A stretch of DNA of 41,674 bases from an uncultured Alteromonadaceae bacterium (GTDB taxonomy: Bacteria; Pseudomonadota; Gammaproteobacteria; Enterobacterales; Alteromonadaceae), in assembly GCA_950073835.1 (NCBI GenBank), contig CATMRP010000023.1:1-41674 (forward strand), given 5' to 3'. Of this stretch, positions 1 through 7,862 are shown in pieces. Each line of letters starts with the position of its first letter. Positions within the stretch are counted from its first letter, which is position 1. The position numbers and the translations under genes are program-made. The notes beneath the pieces were generated by a model. That model was not told the DNA's origin, searched no databases, and saw only the letters and a list, made by a program, of their open reading frames with translations.

Positions 1-3
1 CTC

Positions 4-1191
4 ATGCATCGTCGTCGTTTTCTTCAGGGAGCCGCAGGCTCAGGTATCGCGGCAACCCTTGGTGGTTGTGTCACGGCCAAACCATCTTCTGCTCAGTTAC
101 CATTATCGTCCGCAACCTTACCCCTATCACTACCGGAACTGGCACCAATCAATGCCTATCCGGATCGGATTATCAGTACTAACGTTTGTACCCGGCCTTT
201 CCGGGCAACCGGTCCACGGATAGAAACTGAAACCCTTGGTAATAAGACACTCATTCATAATTATGGCCACGGCGGTAGCGGCTGGTCATTATCCTGGGGC
301 ACAGCTGCGTTGGCAGAGTCTCTAATCAATGCCGATAAAGAAACCCCTGTGGCGGTGGTTGGCTGTGGCGCTGTTGGCCTGACAACCGCAATTCAATGTC
401 AGCGTGCGGGTTACAATGTGACAATATATGCTAAAGAACAACCGCCTTATGTACGTTCTTCCTATGCCACCGGGATTTGGTCGCCGGACTCACGAATTGT
501 CACACTCGCCAATGCTCAGCCGTTTGCCGAGCGCTGGCAATGGATGGCCAAATTGTCATATCTGCGGTTTCAGACGCTGCTGGGGCTGGTTGGCAACCCG
601 GTGGAATGGACCACTATGTTCCGGCTGGCCGACAAACCCTTTGATGATCACGGCGAGCACAATATTCCGGGTGAACCGGCCTATCCGAATTACCGCAAAG
701 AATTGCTCAGTGATTTAACCCCCAAAGCCCGGGACGTGTCGCCATCGCTTAATCCTTTTGCCACTCAACACGTCAGGCAATTTCCCCTATTAATGTTTAA
801 TATCAGCGCTTACTCGCAGTATTTGCTCGACCTGTTTTATCGTAGCGGCGGCCAAATTATTGACCGAACCCTGACTTCGATGGCCGATTTCCAGCAATTT
901 GATGAATCTGTAATAGTGAATTGCACCGGCTATGGCGCAAAGGCTTTACTCAATGATGACTCAATTATTCCGGTGCGAGGGCAAACCTGTAAATTAATGC
1001 CGCAGCCAGAAGTGAAATATGGCATTCAGTACTTCGACCAGCACACGTCGGTGTATCCGCGTCGCGATGGGTTGCTGGTGCAGGCAGGGGCTGAGGGTGA
1101 TTTTAATAATCCGCTGGCCAATATTGAACCTCAGGAGTCCATTCAGGCTGTAGAAAAACTCGCTCAAATTGTGGCATCAATGAAAAGATAG
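4..1191 (+). CDS. Tat-exported FAD-dependent oxidoreductase, D-amino-acid-oxidase (DAAO) fold in circularly permuted order
   Basis: The 395-residue protein opens with a twin-arginine signal (RRRFLQG, residues 3-9) and a lipobox-like LGGC ending at Cys22, so it is probably a Tat lipoprotein. A Pro/Ser/Leu-rich linker covers about 23-58. Residues 63-108 hold TRPFR, GPRIETE and HNYGHGGSGWSLSWG, which in DAAO-family enzymes form the C-terminal substrate-Arg and FAD-binding segment. Only then comes the dinucleotide motif GCGAVG (120-125), normally at the extreme N-terminus. The chain ends in the region that precedes the RP.R segment in ordinary DAAOs (VRGQ, SVYPRRDG, final helix). The likely reaction is oxidation of a D-amino acid or related amine outside the cytoplasm; substrate and electron acceptor are unknown. 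The start lies 3 bases from the window edge and the frame is open upstream, but the signal peptide supports this ATG. Confidence 0.85.
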   Translation: MHRRRFLQGAAGSGIAATLGGCVTAKPSSAQLPLSSATLPLSLPELAPINAYPDRIISTNVCTRPFRATGPRIETETLGNKTLIHNYGHGGSGWSLSWGTAALAESLINADKETPVAVVGCGAVGLTTAIQCQRAGYNVTIYAKEQPPYVRSSYATGIWSPDSRIVTLANAQPFAERWQWMAKLSYLRFQTLLGLVGNPVEWTTMFRLADKPFDDHGEHNIPGEPAYPNYRKELLSDLTPKARDVSPSLNPFATQHVRQFPLLMFNISAYSQYLLDLFYRSGGQIIDRTLTSMADFQQFDESVIVNCTGYGAKALLNDDSIIPVRGQTCKLMPQPEVKYGIQYFDQHTSVYPRRDGLLVQAGAEGDFNNPLANIEPQESIQAVEKLAQIVASMKR

Positions 1192-1210
1192 GCGCCCTTA
1201 AAATAGCGGC

Positions 1211-1244
1211 GGCGACCGGATAAAAAGCAACGCTTTTATTGTTA
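1211..1244 (+). terminator. Weak terminator-like hairpin after the flavoprotein gene
   Basis: An imperfect A/T-rich inverted repeat (ATAAAAAGC and GCTTTTAT arms around a short loop) lies just after the stop codon and is followed by TGTT. It may partly separate the flavoprotein gene from the downstream lipoprotein gene. The stem is imperfect and the call is tentative. Confidence 0.3.
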
Positions 1245-1327
1245 CAGGTCAACTGAATCGCCGCTGACGTTTGCATAACATCCCTTCCCGGATTAGCTTT
1301 GCTATAGGCTAAAGAGGAGTTGATGTT

Positions 1328-1789
1328 ATGCGGTTACCTATTTTACACCGGAAGCTGGCTGGTACAGCGGTTGTTATCTCAGCATTGCTGGCAGGCTGCA
1401 GTTATCACTTATCTGATGTCAGAAAAGTCACTTACCCACCTGATTTTAATTATATCGAACCTAAAGATATCAAAACCGATATGGCCAGAATGGCGGCGCA
1501 AATTCGCCTGCTGGATATTGCTTTGGCACCGGTGGATAAAAGCGATACTGCTGCGCATGAAAATCAGCGCGAAAAAGTGATGGCGGCGTTGAACAAAATT
1601 GAAACTATTGCGTCTGGCCTGCAAAGTGTGGATGCGGGATCCAATCACCCTTACATGCAGGATTTTATGCGTGACTTCGTGGCTAAGGTCGACAAAGCAC
1701 GAGGTGCCGCATCACTGGCTGAGCCCCGCTACTATTTTGCCGGCAAGGTTGCTGGTGGTTGCGCGGTGTGCCATCAGGTAAATCGATAA
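1328..1789 (+). CDS. Lipoprotein with C-terminal haem motif, cytochrome c'-like
   Basis: This 153-residue protein has a lipoprotein signal ending in LLAGC (Cys24). Ser at +2 predicts outer-membrane sorting. The body is mainly helical, starting near DMARMAAQIRLLDIAL, and ends in CAVCHQVNR, so a c-type haem motif C145-x-x-C148-H149 sits five residues from the C-terminus. A C-terminal CxxCH after a helical domain of about 125 residues is the layout of cytochrome c'. The overall sequence is too divergent to assign the family firmly. The ATG at 1328 follows AGAGGAG. It lies 136 bp after the DAAO-like gene on the same strand and could be a redox partner; that link is inference. Confidence 0.7.
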   Translation: MRLPILHRKLAGTAVVISALLAGCSYHLSDVRKVTYPPDFNYIEPKDIKTDMARMAAQIRLLDIALAPVDKSDTAAHENQREKVMAALNKIETIASGLQSVDAGSNHPYMQDFMRDFVAKVDKARGAASLAEPRYYFAGKVAGGCAVCHQVNR

Positions 1790-1805
1790 AATCCTCCCGG
1801 CAGGG

Positions 1806-2711
1806 TTATACGGCTACATATTCACTTAAATGTGAAATCAGATAGTCTTTTAATAACCTTGCCGGTGCATTCAGGCTCGTTCTTCCCGCCGTCAACAAAC
1901 TAAGCTGAGCAGAGCCAGCCGTCCAGTCGGACAGGATACGAACCAGCTGACCAGCGGCCAGCTCGTCTTTACAGGCATAAGCAGGCAGCGCCACGATCCC
2001 AAGGTTATCTTTCGCTGCCTGCTTTAACGTACTCATGTCATCGCTACACAGTACCGGGGTAAATGGCAATGCCACTTCACTGGCGTCTGGCTGGCGCAGC
2101 GTCCACACCGCGTTAGTGGATTGCCAACCCACTTTAAGCGCCCTTCTTTTTATCAAATCAGCAGGCGTTGCCGGCGCACCCCATTGTTCAATATGGGCCG
2201 GACTGGCAAACAGCCACCATTCTACCTGGGCCAATGGGCGCTGAATTAAGTCGGAGTCGGGCAAGGTATCCATATGGCCGCGGATAACCATATCTACGCC
2301 GGTTTCCAGTAAATTCACCGGGGTGTTGGAGACATGCTGAGAGACGTTTATTTTGGGATTCTCCTGCAAATAACGGCTAATCAAACCTTGCAGGGCAAAT
2401 TGTGCCACGCCAACTGAGCAACTGATACTGGCACTGCCAGAGAGCGAATGGGTGGCCATTTTTATGGCCGCCTCCGCTTCCTCCATTTCTGAGACCATAC
2501 TTCTGGCATGCCGGTAGAACAGCTGTCCTGCGTCAGTGACATGAAATTGCCTTGAGGTGCGCTGAATCAGCGTTACCTGAAGCCGGTGTTCCAGTTGCAC
2601 AATGTGCCGGCTTAGCCGCGAAGTTGGCACGCCCAGCGCATGGCCCGCGGCGGAAAAACCTTTGTTCTCCACCACATGCACAAAGTAGTAATAATCATTA
2701 AGATCGATCAT
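1806..2711 (-). CDS. LysR-family transcriptional regulator
   Basis: The 301-residue protein has an N-terminal winged helix-turn-helix (about 1-60, including FSAAGHALGVPTSRLSRHI and the following RLQVTLIQRTSR wing). A LysR effector-binding domain covers about 90-295. It is transcribed divergently from the pirin gene with about 130 bp between the start codons, the usual LysR layout in which the regulator controls its divergent neighbour and itself. The effector cannot be read from sequence. Confidence 0.92.
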   Translation of the reverse strand: MIDLNDYYYFVHVVENKGFSAAGHALGVPTSRLSRHIVQLEHRLQVTLIQRTSRQFHVTDAGQLFYRHARSMVSEMEEAEAAIKMATHSLSGSASISCSVGVAQFALQGLISRYLQENPKINVSQHVSNTPVNLLETGVDMVIRGHMDTLPDSDLIQRPLAQVEWWLFASPAHIEQWGAPATPADLIKRRALKVGWQSTNAVWTLRQPDASEVALPFTPVLCSDDMSTLKQAAKDNLGIVALPAYACKDELAAGQLVRILSDWTAGSAQLSLLTAGRTSLNAPARLLKDYLISHLSEYVAV

Positions 2712-2842
2712 AGCGAACGCTCCGCGCCAACAAATTTATGGTTAATCATTCCGAATTTGCAACAGTGTCTTCTATTATTGGCTATATATCGTTCAAATGT
2801 TTCATGATTAGAATGGTATCGTCAAGTATAAGGAGCTCTCAC

Positions 2843-3730
2843 ATGTCTCACACAATGTTAAATACCATTCAGTCGCCCCTGAGCGAAGCAGGCTTACAAG
2901 TATCCGATGTCAGTAAAGGGCATTATTTCGAGGTGGGCAGCGGATTCTCAGCCCATAGCTTTCGTCATACCGATTATGCAGGCCTCATGGATCCGCTGAT
3001 AATGGTGGATCATTACACCATGACTAAACCTACCTTTGGTGCTCACCCACACGCAGGGCTTGCAGCGGTATCATTATTATTTGAAGACAGTGAGGGGCTG
3101 TTTCACAATCGTGATTCCATGGATAACGACTTTGATTTACTGCCAGGCGATTTGTACTGGTTAACGGCCGCTGGTGGCGCCGTTCACGACGAATCCCCAC
3201 GGCCGGGCTCAGTAACCCATGGCTTGCAGGTCTTTGTTAATCTGCCCAATAAGATGAAACAGGGCGCGCCAGATTCGACATTAGTCAGGCGAGAGGACAT
3301 GCCGATAATCGAAAATGCCTCCTGCCGGGTACGAATAGCCATGGGACGTTGTAATGGAGTGGTTGGTACCACCGCACCACTGGCGGATATGACTATTCTG
3401 GAAGGAACCATTAATCCGTCCTCTGTGTTTGCCTATCAGCCCGAACTGGCACACAACACCTGGCTGTATGCGGTAGAGGGCTCTATCGAGGTCGTCTTTG
3501 CTAATCGTGCGATTAGTCTTAACAAGGGCGAGTCGGTTGCCATAGGCAATACCAACACCCCGCTGATTTTGCATAACCGGCAAACGGGTAAAGCACGCTT
3601 TGCGCTGTTATCCGGTCAGGCAATAAAAGAGCACTTTATTCAGCAAGGGCCTTTCGCGATGGTTTCCGGGCAGCAAATTATTCAGGCCCGCAAGGATTTT
3701 GCCGCCGGCAAGTTTGGCCGCTTAGAATAA
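2843..3730 (+). CDS. Pirin family protein
   Basis: The protein is a bicupin of the pirin family, about 295 residues from this start. The N-terminal cupin carries the metal-binding pattern: HPHAG gives two histidines, and AVHDE gives the third histidine and the glutamate. A GLQVFVNLP strand follows, then a C-terminal cupin. The frame is open back to 2738, but the ATG at 2843 is preceded by AAGGAG at good spacing and starts the conserved region, so it is chosen here. Pirins are Fe-binding cytosolic proteins; some are quercetinases and some are redox co-regulators. The divergent LysR gene is its likely regulator. Confidence 0.9.
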   Translation: MSHTMLNTIQSPLSEAGLQVSDVSKGHYFEVGSGFSAHSFRHTDYAGLMDPLIMVDHYTMTKPTFGAHPHAGLAAVSLLFEDSEGLFHNRDSMDNDFDLLPGDLYWLTAAGGAVHDESPRPGSVTHGLQVFVNLPNKMKQGAPDSTLVRREDMPIIENASCRVRIAMGRCNGVVGTTAPLADMTILEGTINPSSVFAYQPELAHNTWLYAVEGSIEVVFANRAISLNKGESVAIGNTNTPLILHNRQTGKARFALLSGQAIKEHFIQQGPFAMVSGQQIIQARKDFAAGKFGRLE

Positions 3731-3784
3731 AGAGTGAAAGAAAGGAGCTGGTTAGCTAAGCAACGCCAGGAGCTGACTGAATAC

Positions 3785-3814
3785 ATTCCCCGCAGCATTG
3801 CGCTTGCGGGGAAT
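3785..3814. terminator. Hairpin between convergent pirin and rraB genes
   Basis: A perfect 10-bp inverted repeat (ATTCCCCGCA / TGCGGGGAAT) with a 10-nt loop lies between two convergent genes. It can fold on either strand and could act as a bidirectional terminator. There is no strong T-tract on either side, which lowers confidence. Confidence 0.45.
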
Positions 3815-3829
3815 TGCAATACTTCAGGG

Positions 3830-4207
3830 TTATTCTTCTTCGCCGATGGCGTCATCACCAATAAAGTAGGTTCCCCAGCCGTCGTAGTGCACCTGGTGCT
3901 TGTCGGCAATTTGCAGCAGGGCGTCAATGTCAGTGTCGAGGAGCTCGCGATTTAACTGACGCTCGGCAATAATGTCGAAGCAAAATACAGTGCCACCGTC
4001 ATCGAGGTATACTTCCTCGGCATCAGTGACTTCAAAGCCGGCCTTAAAGGCATCAACCGCGGCTTTTTCGAGACGATCAAAGTCTTTACAGGCCATGTGA
4101 TGCTCGATGGTATAAGTCGCGTCGGCTTCACTGCCGTCGCTCAACAGCGCATCGATAGTTTCCTGATTGAATTCGTACCATTCGGTACGTTCGTCATATT
4201 GAGTCAT
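3830..4207 (-). CDS. rraB: Ribonuclease E inhibitor RraB
   Basis: This 125-residue acidic protein matches the RraB (YjgD) family. It has an N-terminal helical part ([22 protein letters not shown]), a ferredoxin-like core ([24 protein letters not shown]) and a C-terminal YDGWGTYF signature with an acidic tail. In E. coli, RraB binds RNase E and changes degradosome composition, altering mRNA turnover in the cytoplasm. It lies 38 bp downstream of the acyltransferase gene on the same strand and may be co-transcribed with it. Confidence 0.9.
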   Translation of the reverse strand: MTQYDERTEWYEFNQETIDALLSDGSEADATYTIEHHMACKDFDRLEKAAVDAFKAGFEVTDAEEVYLDDGGTVFCFDIIAERQLNRELLDTDIDALLQIADKHQVHYDGWGTYFIGDDAIGEEE

Positions 4208-4245
4208 AATAAAAGCCTGATTAGCAAATAGTTGTCTCTTTTATT

Positions 4246-4971
4246 TTATCGCGATTTATCGCTTTCGGCGACTTCGTCGTTTAAAGCGGCAAACTTTTTT
4301 TCCATTTCGGCATGATAAAAGGCCATCCAACCTTTTGCTGAGCGGCTGGTATCAAGCTGTTGGGGAGTGCTCATGTCGATGATCAGCTCGCCGTTATTCC
4401 AGCGGTTCCACTTTATTTTATCGTGCAGGTTGCTGGCGGTGACCATGATCACCGGTGTTTCGGTAGCAATGGCTAAACGAAAAGCGCCGACTTTAAAAGG
4501 CAGGATCCCGCGACCATAAGACCGTGTTCCTTCAGGGAAGAACCACACAGACAGATTTTTCTCGGTAATTTTTTTAGCGGTTAATTGCAGCGTGTCCAGA
4601 GCTTTCGCGGTGTTTTTACGATCTATCATGATGTTGCCACTCAGCCAGTACATCTGGCCGAATATGGGGATCCATTTCAGGCTTTTCTTGCCAATGGTCA
4701 CCACACCCGGAAAAGCAGCTTTGCAGATGGTGATAATATCGTAGCTGTTCTGATGATTGGCCACTACTACATAAGACTTGTCGGTATCCAGGCCGGGCGG
4801 ACGCCGGATAGTGATTTTCAAGCCCAGTAATTTGGCTATCTGGCTGTAGAGCTGGCCGGCGAGGTAGACATTATCGCGATGAAATGGGCGGGCCAGGCAG
4901 ACAATGAGCACCAGTACATTGAGGATTAAGAACGCCACCAGTACGACTGGTATTCGGATGAGAGCTAACAC
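4246..4971 (-). CDS. plsC: 1-acyl-sn-glycerol-3-phosphate acyltransferase (PlsC type)
   Basis: The 241-residue membrane-associated acyltransferase has an N-terminal hydrophobic helix (about 7-27), the catalytic NHQNSYD block (NHx4D motif, His73 and Asp78), and the FPEGTRSYGRG block that binds glycerol-3-phosphate, near residue 150. PlsC enzymes acylate lysophosphatidic acid to phosphatidic acid at the inner membrane. The start is GTG, preceded by AGGTAA. Several PlsC paralogues are common in this group, so the exact acyl acceptor is not certain. Confidence 0.9.
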   Translation of the reverse strand: MLALIRIPVVLVAFLILNVLVLIVCLARPFHRDNVYLAGQLYSQIAKLLGLKITIRRPPGLDTDKSYVVVANHQNSYDIITICKAAFPGVVTIGKKSLKWIPIFGQMYWLSGNIMIDRKNTAKALDTLQLTAKKITEKNLSVWFFPEGTRSYGRGILPFKVGAFRLAIATETPVIMVTASNLHDKIKWNRWNNGELIIDMSTPQQLDTSRSAKGWMAFYHAEMEKKFAALNDEVAESDKSR

Positions 4972-5240
4972 TTATTTACCTGTTACAAAATTTGGCCTGG
5001 GATTATAACGGTTTACATCCTTAGTGCATGTCCGATCAGTCTGGTTTTCACTATTATCGCTACGCTGTATTTCTTGATTTCCGGAGGGGTTAAAAGTATC
5101 CAAGATTAAAAATCTCGTGCTATGCTAAATGTCATATAAACATAGTTTTAATGTCGTTTTTCGCCACCGAAACTGTCGGGAACTTCCGCAGACAGGTTAG
5201 CGTGACGAAGTGGCATTTATTATTTGAGTTGTCTAAACAA

Positions 5241-6395
5241 ATGCAGACATTTATCCCTGAAGACCTTGAACCCGAAATCCTCACTGATCTGATTGAAGAG
5301 ATTAATGAGCTATACGAGGCCAGTGAACAAACCCTGATAGAACTGGAACTCAAACCCGAGGATAACGAACTTCAGCGGGCGCTGTTTCGTTCTGTGCATA
5401 CCATCAAGGGCGACCTGGGTTTAGTCAACTTTTCACCTATCATCCCGTTACTGCAACATGTTGAGGACTTACTGGATTATCTGCGTAAAGGGCAGGTTGA
5501 CTACACCAGCATCATGAGCGATTTGGTATTGCTGACGATGGATAGGGTGAAACAGTTCGTTGAAAGCGTTATCTCCAGCGGCAAAGCAGAATATGATGGC
5601 GTGTTGTATCAACAATTGATTATGGCTATTACCCGCATCGCACCAGAGAATCAGCGTGATCATGACAGACTGCTCGGCGAGGCTGTTTTATTGCTTAACC
5701 CGGAACTGGATCAGCCGCGTGCCCCGGCAGAGCCAGACACTTCTGCAGAAGCAGAAAAGGCAGTACAGCCGAGTGAGCCCAAGCTGTCTAAAACCGGTGT
5801 ACCTAAGGATATCAGCGCAGAAAAGCGTCAGGATATCCTGTTTTTTCGCGATCTGATGCAGACCATTGAGAAGCGCTCTGATGAGTGGGCGGGCAAGGGC
5901 GACCGAATTGCTAAGCTGGCGTTATATGTAAATGATATTGCGGGTAATCCCATAGAGGATGATCAGCTCGCGGTGGCCTGTTACGTACACGACTTTGGGA
6001 TGGCGTTTATGCCCTTAAAGCTACTGCATAAACAACAGGCTTACACCGATAACGAATTTAACCTGATGCGCTCTCATGTTTACAAAAGTTCGCGTTTGCT
6101 GGAGCATCTCGATCAATGGGATATGGCCCGCAAAATTGTAATGCAACATCACGAACGCGCCGATGGCAGTGGTTATCCGCTGGGGTTAAAAGATGATGAT
6201 ATCTGTGACGGCGCCAAATTGCTGGCCATACTGGATACCTTTGATTCCATGACCCACTGTCAGTCACGACAGGATAAGCCACAGTACTCTAAAAAGCAGG
6301 CGGTGGTGGCGTTAAATCGTTATAACCAGAATAAGTTTAATACCACCTGGCTGAATTACTTTAATCAGGCAATGGCCCGCGTGTTAACCCGCTAG
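5241..6395 (+). CDS. Hpt domain plus HD-GYP domain signalling protein
   Basis: From this ATG the protein has 384 residues. Residues 1-105 form a histidine phosphotransfer domain with the phosphoacceptor motif SVHTIKGDLG (His53). A variable Pro/Glu-rich linker (about 145-195) leads to an HD-GYP domain: HD at 250-251, HHERADGSGYP with GYP from 311, and LDTFDSMT. HD-GYP domains usually hydrolyse cyclic-di-GMP. Here the lysine of the usual HDxGK is a methionine (HDFGM), so activity is uncertain. The frame is open to an ATG at 5151, but the conserved sequence begins at 5241; neither start has a strong ribosome site. Joining Hpt to HD-GYP suggests a phosphorelay input. Confidence 0.82.
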   Translation: MQTFIPEDLEPEILTDLIEEINELYEASEQTLIELELKPEDNELQRALFRSVHTIKGDLGLVNFSPIIPLLQHVEDLLDYLRKGQVDYTSIMSDLVLLTMDRVKQFVESVISSGKAEYDGVLYQQLIMAITRIAPENQRDHDRLLGEAVLLLNPELDQPRAPAEPDTSAEAEKAVQPSEPKLSKTGVPKDISAEKRQDILFFRDLMQTIEKRSDEWAGKGDRIAKLALYVNDIAGNPIEDDQLAVACYVHDFGMAFMPLKLLHKQQAYTDNEFNLMRSHVYKSSRLLEHLDQWDMARKIVMQHHERADGSGYPLGLKDDDICDGAKLLAILDTFDSMTHCQSRQDKPQYSKKQAVVALNRYNQNKFNTTWLNYFNQAMARVLTR

Positions 6396-6408
6396 CCCTG
6401 GCAATTGT

Positions 6409-6439
6409 GAGCCGGTGGCCATAAACAGTGTGCCGGCTC
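6409..6439. terminator. Hairpin between convergent HD-GYP and ntrC genes
   Basis: Inverted repeat GAGCCGG / CCGGCTC with a 17-nt spacer sits in the 54-bp gap between two convergent stop codons. It may serve as a bidirectional terminator, but it lacks a T-tract. Confidence 0.35.
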
Positions 6440-6449
6440 TGCGCCTGAA

Positions 6450-7862
6450 TTACCCTTCGATATTCAGTTCCTTAAGCTTTCGGGTGAGGGTATTTCGACC
6501 CCAGCCAAGGCGTTTGGCGGCTTCTTGTTTGTGCCCATGGGTATAATGCAACGCTCTTTCCAGCATGATTTTCTCAAAGGTCATCAGCGCATCATCGAGG
6601 ATATTATGCTGACCATCCTTAAGCTGTTTATCGACCCAGACTGACAGTAACTCCGTCCAGTCTCCATTTTGTGGCGCATTCTTTTCTGCGCTGTTGTCGG
6701 CATGAATTTCCGGCGGTAAATCTGACGGTAAGACTTCCTGGCCAGACGCCATCACCGTTAGCCAGCGGCAAACGTTCTCCAACTGTCGCACGTTACCAGG
6801 CCAGGGCAGTTGTGCCATGACTTTTTCGGCTTCTTTACTCAGCACCTTGGTTTCCACATCCAGCTCTTTGGACGCCCGGCGTAAAAAATGGTGGGCGAGA
6901 AGCGGAATGTCTTCACGACGTTCTGATAACGAAGGGATATGGATCCGAATAACGTTTAGCCGATGAAACAAGTCTTCACGGAACTTGCCTTCAGCTACCC
7001 GTTGTTCAAGGTTTTGGTGAGTCGCGGCGATGATCCTGACATCAACGGTAACCGACTGATGGCCGCCCACGCGGTAAAACTGGCCATCGGCCAGTACCCG
7101 CAGTAAACGGGTTTGCACATCCAGTGGCATATCACCGATTTCATCCAGAAACAGGGTGCCACCATTGGCTTGTTCAAAGCGGCCCTGCCGGGCCGTTTGC
7201 GCGCCGGTAAAAGCGCCTTTTTCGTGACCAAACAATTCTGACTCAACCAGGTCGGCGGGTATAGCTGCCATGTTCAGAGCAATAAATGGATTGGCGGCAC
7301 GTGGGCTGTGGCGATGTAAAGCGTGCGCTACAAGCTCTTTACCCGTGCCGGACTGACCGTTGATCAACACACTGATAGATGAGCGGGACAGGCGACCAAT
7401 GGCTCTGAATACTTCCTGCATGGCCGGCGCTTCGCCAATAATCTCAGTGGCAGATTCCTGTTGCGGGACCTGAATGGTGCGGGATTGTTCCCTGGCATGC
7501 ACCAGTGCCCGTTCTACCAGAGTCACCGCTTCGTCGATATCAAACGGCTTGGGCAGATACTCAAACGCGCCGCTTTGGTAAGCGTTAACTGCACTATCCA
7601 GGTCAGAATGCGCTGTCATTATGATTACCGGGATCATCGGCGCTATCTGATGCACTTCATTGAGCAGCGTCATGCCATCCATTTGTGGCATACGAATGTC
7701 TGATACAACCACTTCCGGGTAATGACCTGACTCGAGCTGCAACAGTAAGTCCTGGGGATTTTCAAAGCTACAGCACTCGATATTGGCTGTTTGCAGGGCT
7801 TTTTGCAGCACCCATCGGATAGAGCTGTCGTCATCAACAATCCATACAGACTCAGTATTCAT
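6450..7862 (-). CDS. glnG: Nitrogen regulation response regulator NtrC (NR-I)
   Basis: The 470-residue sigma-54 activator has three parts: a receiver domain with acidic pocket DDD (10-12) and phosphoacceptor Asp55 in SDIRMP; an AAA+ domain with Walker A GQSGTGKE, the sigma-54-contact loop GAFTGA and Walker B FLDEIGD; and a C-terminal Fis-type helix-turn-helix ending near [14 protein letters not shown]. Phosphorylated by NtrB under nitrogen limitation, it activates sigma-54 promoters such as the one upstream of glnA. Its start codon overlaps the ntrB stop by 1 nt (TAATG), so the two are translationally coupled. Confidence 0.97.
   Translation of the reverse strand: MNTESVWIVDDDSSIRWVLQKALQTANIECCSFENPQDLLLQLESGHYPEVVVSDIRMPQMDGMTLLNEVHQIAPMIPVIIMTAHSDLDSAVNAYQSGAFEYLPKPFDIDEAVTLVERALVHAREQSRTIQVPQQESATEIIGEAPAMQEVFRAIGRLSRSSISVLINGQSGTGKELVAHALHRHSPRAANPFIALNMAAIPADLVESELFGHEKGAFTGAQTARQGRFEQANGGTLFLDEIGDMPLDVQTRLLRVLADGQFYRVGGHQSVTVDVRIIAATHQNLEQRVAEGKFREDLFHRLNVIRIHIPSLSERREDIPLLAHHFLRRASKELDVETKVLSKEAEKVMAQLPWPGNVRQLENVCRWLTVMASGQEVLPSDLPPEIHADNSAEKNAPQNGDWTELLSVWVDKQLKDGQHNILDDALMTFEKIMLERALHYTHGHKQEAAKRLGWGRNTLTRKLKELNIEG

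Noticed and set aside
3281..3583. 100-codon open frame antisense to the pirin gene
   Set aside because: No motif, and fully covered by a convincing pirin coding region.
3885..3899. TGCACC-TGGTGC motif resembling an NtrC site
   Set aside because: It lacks the central spacer of the NtrC dyad and lies inside rraB coding sequence.
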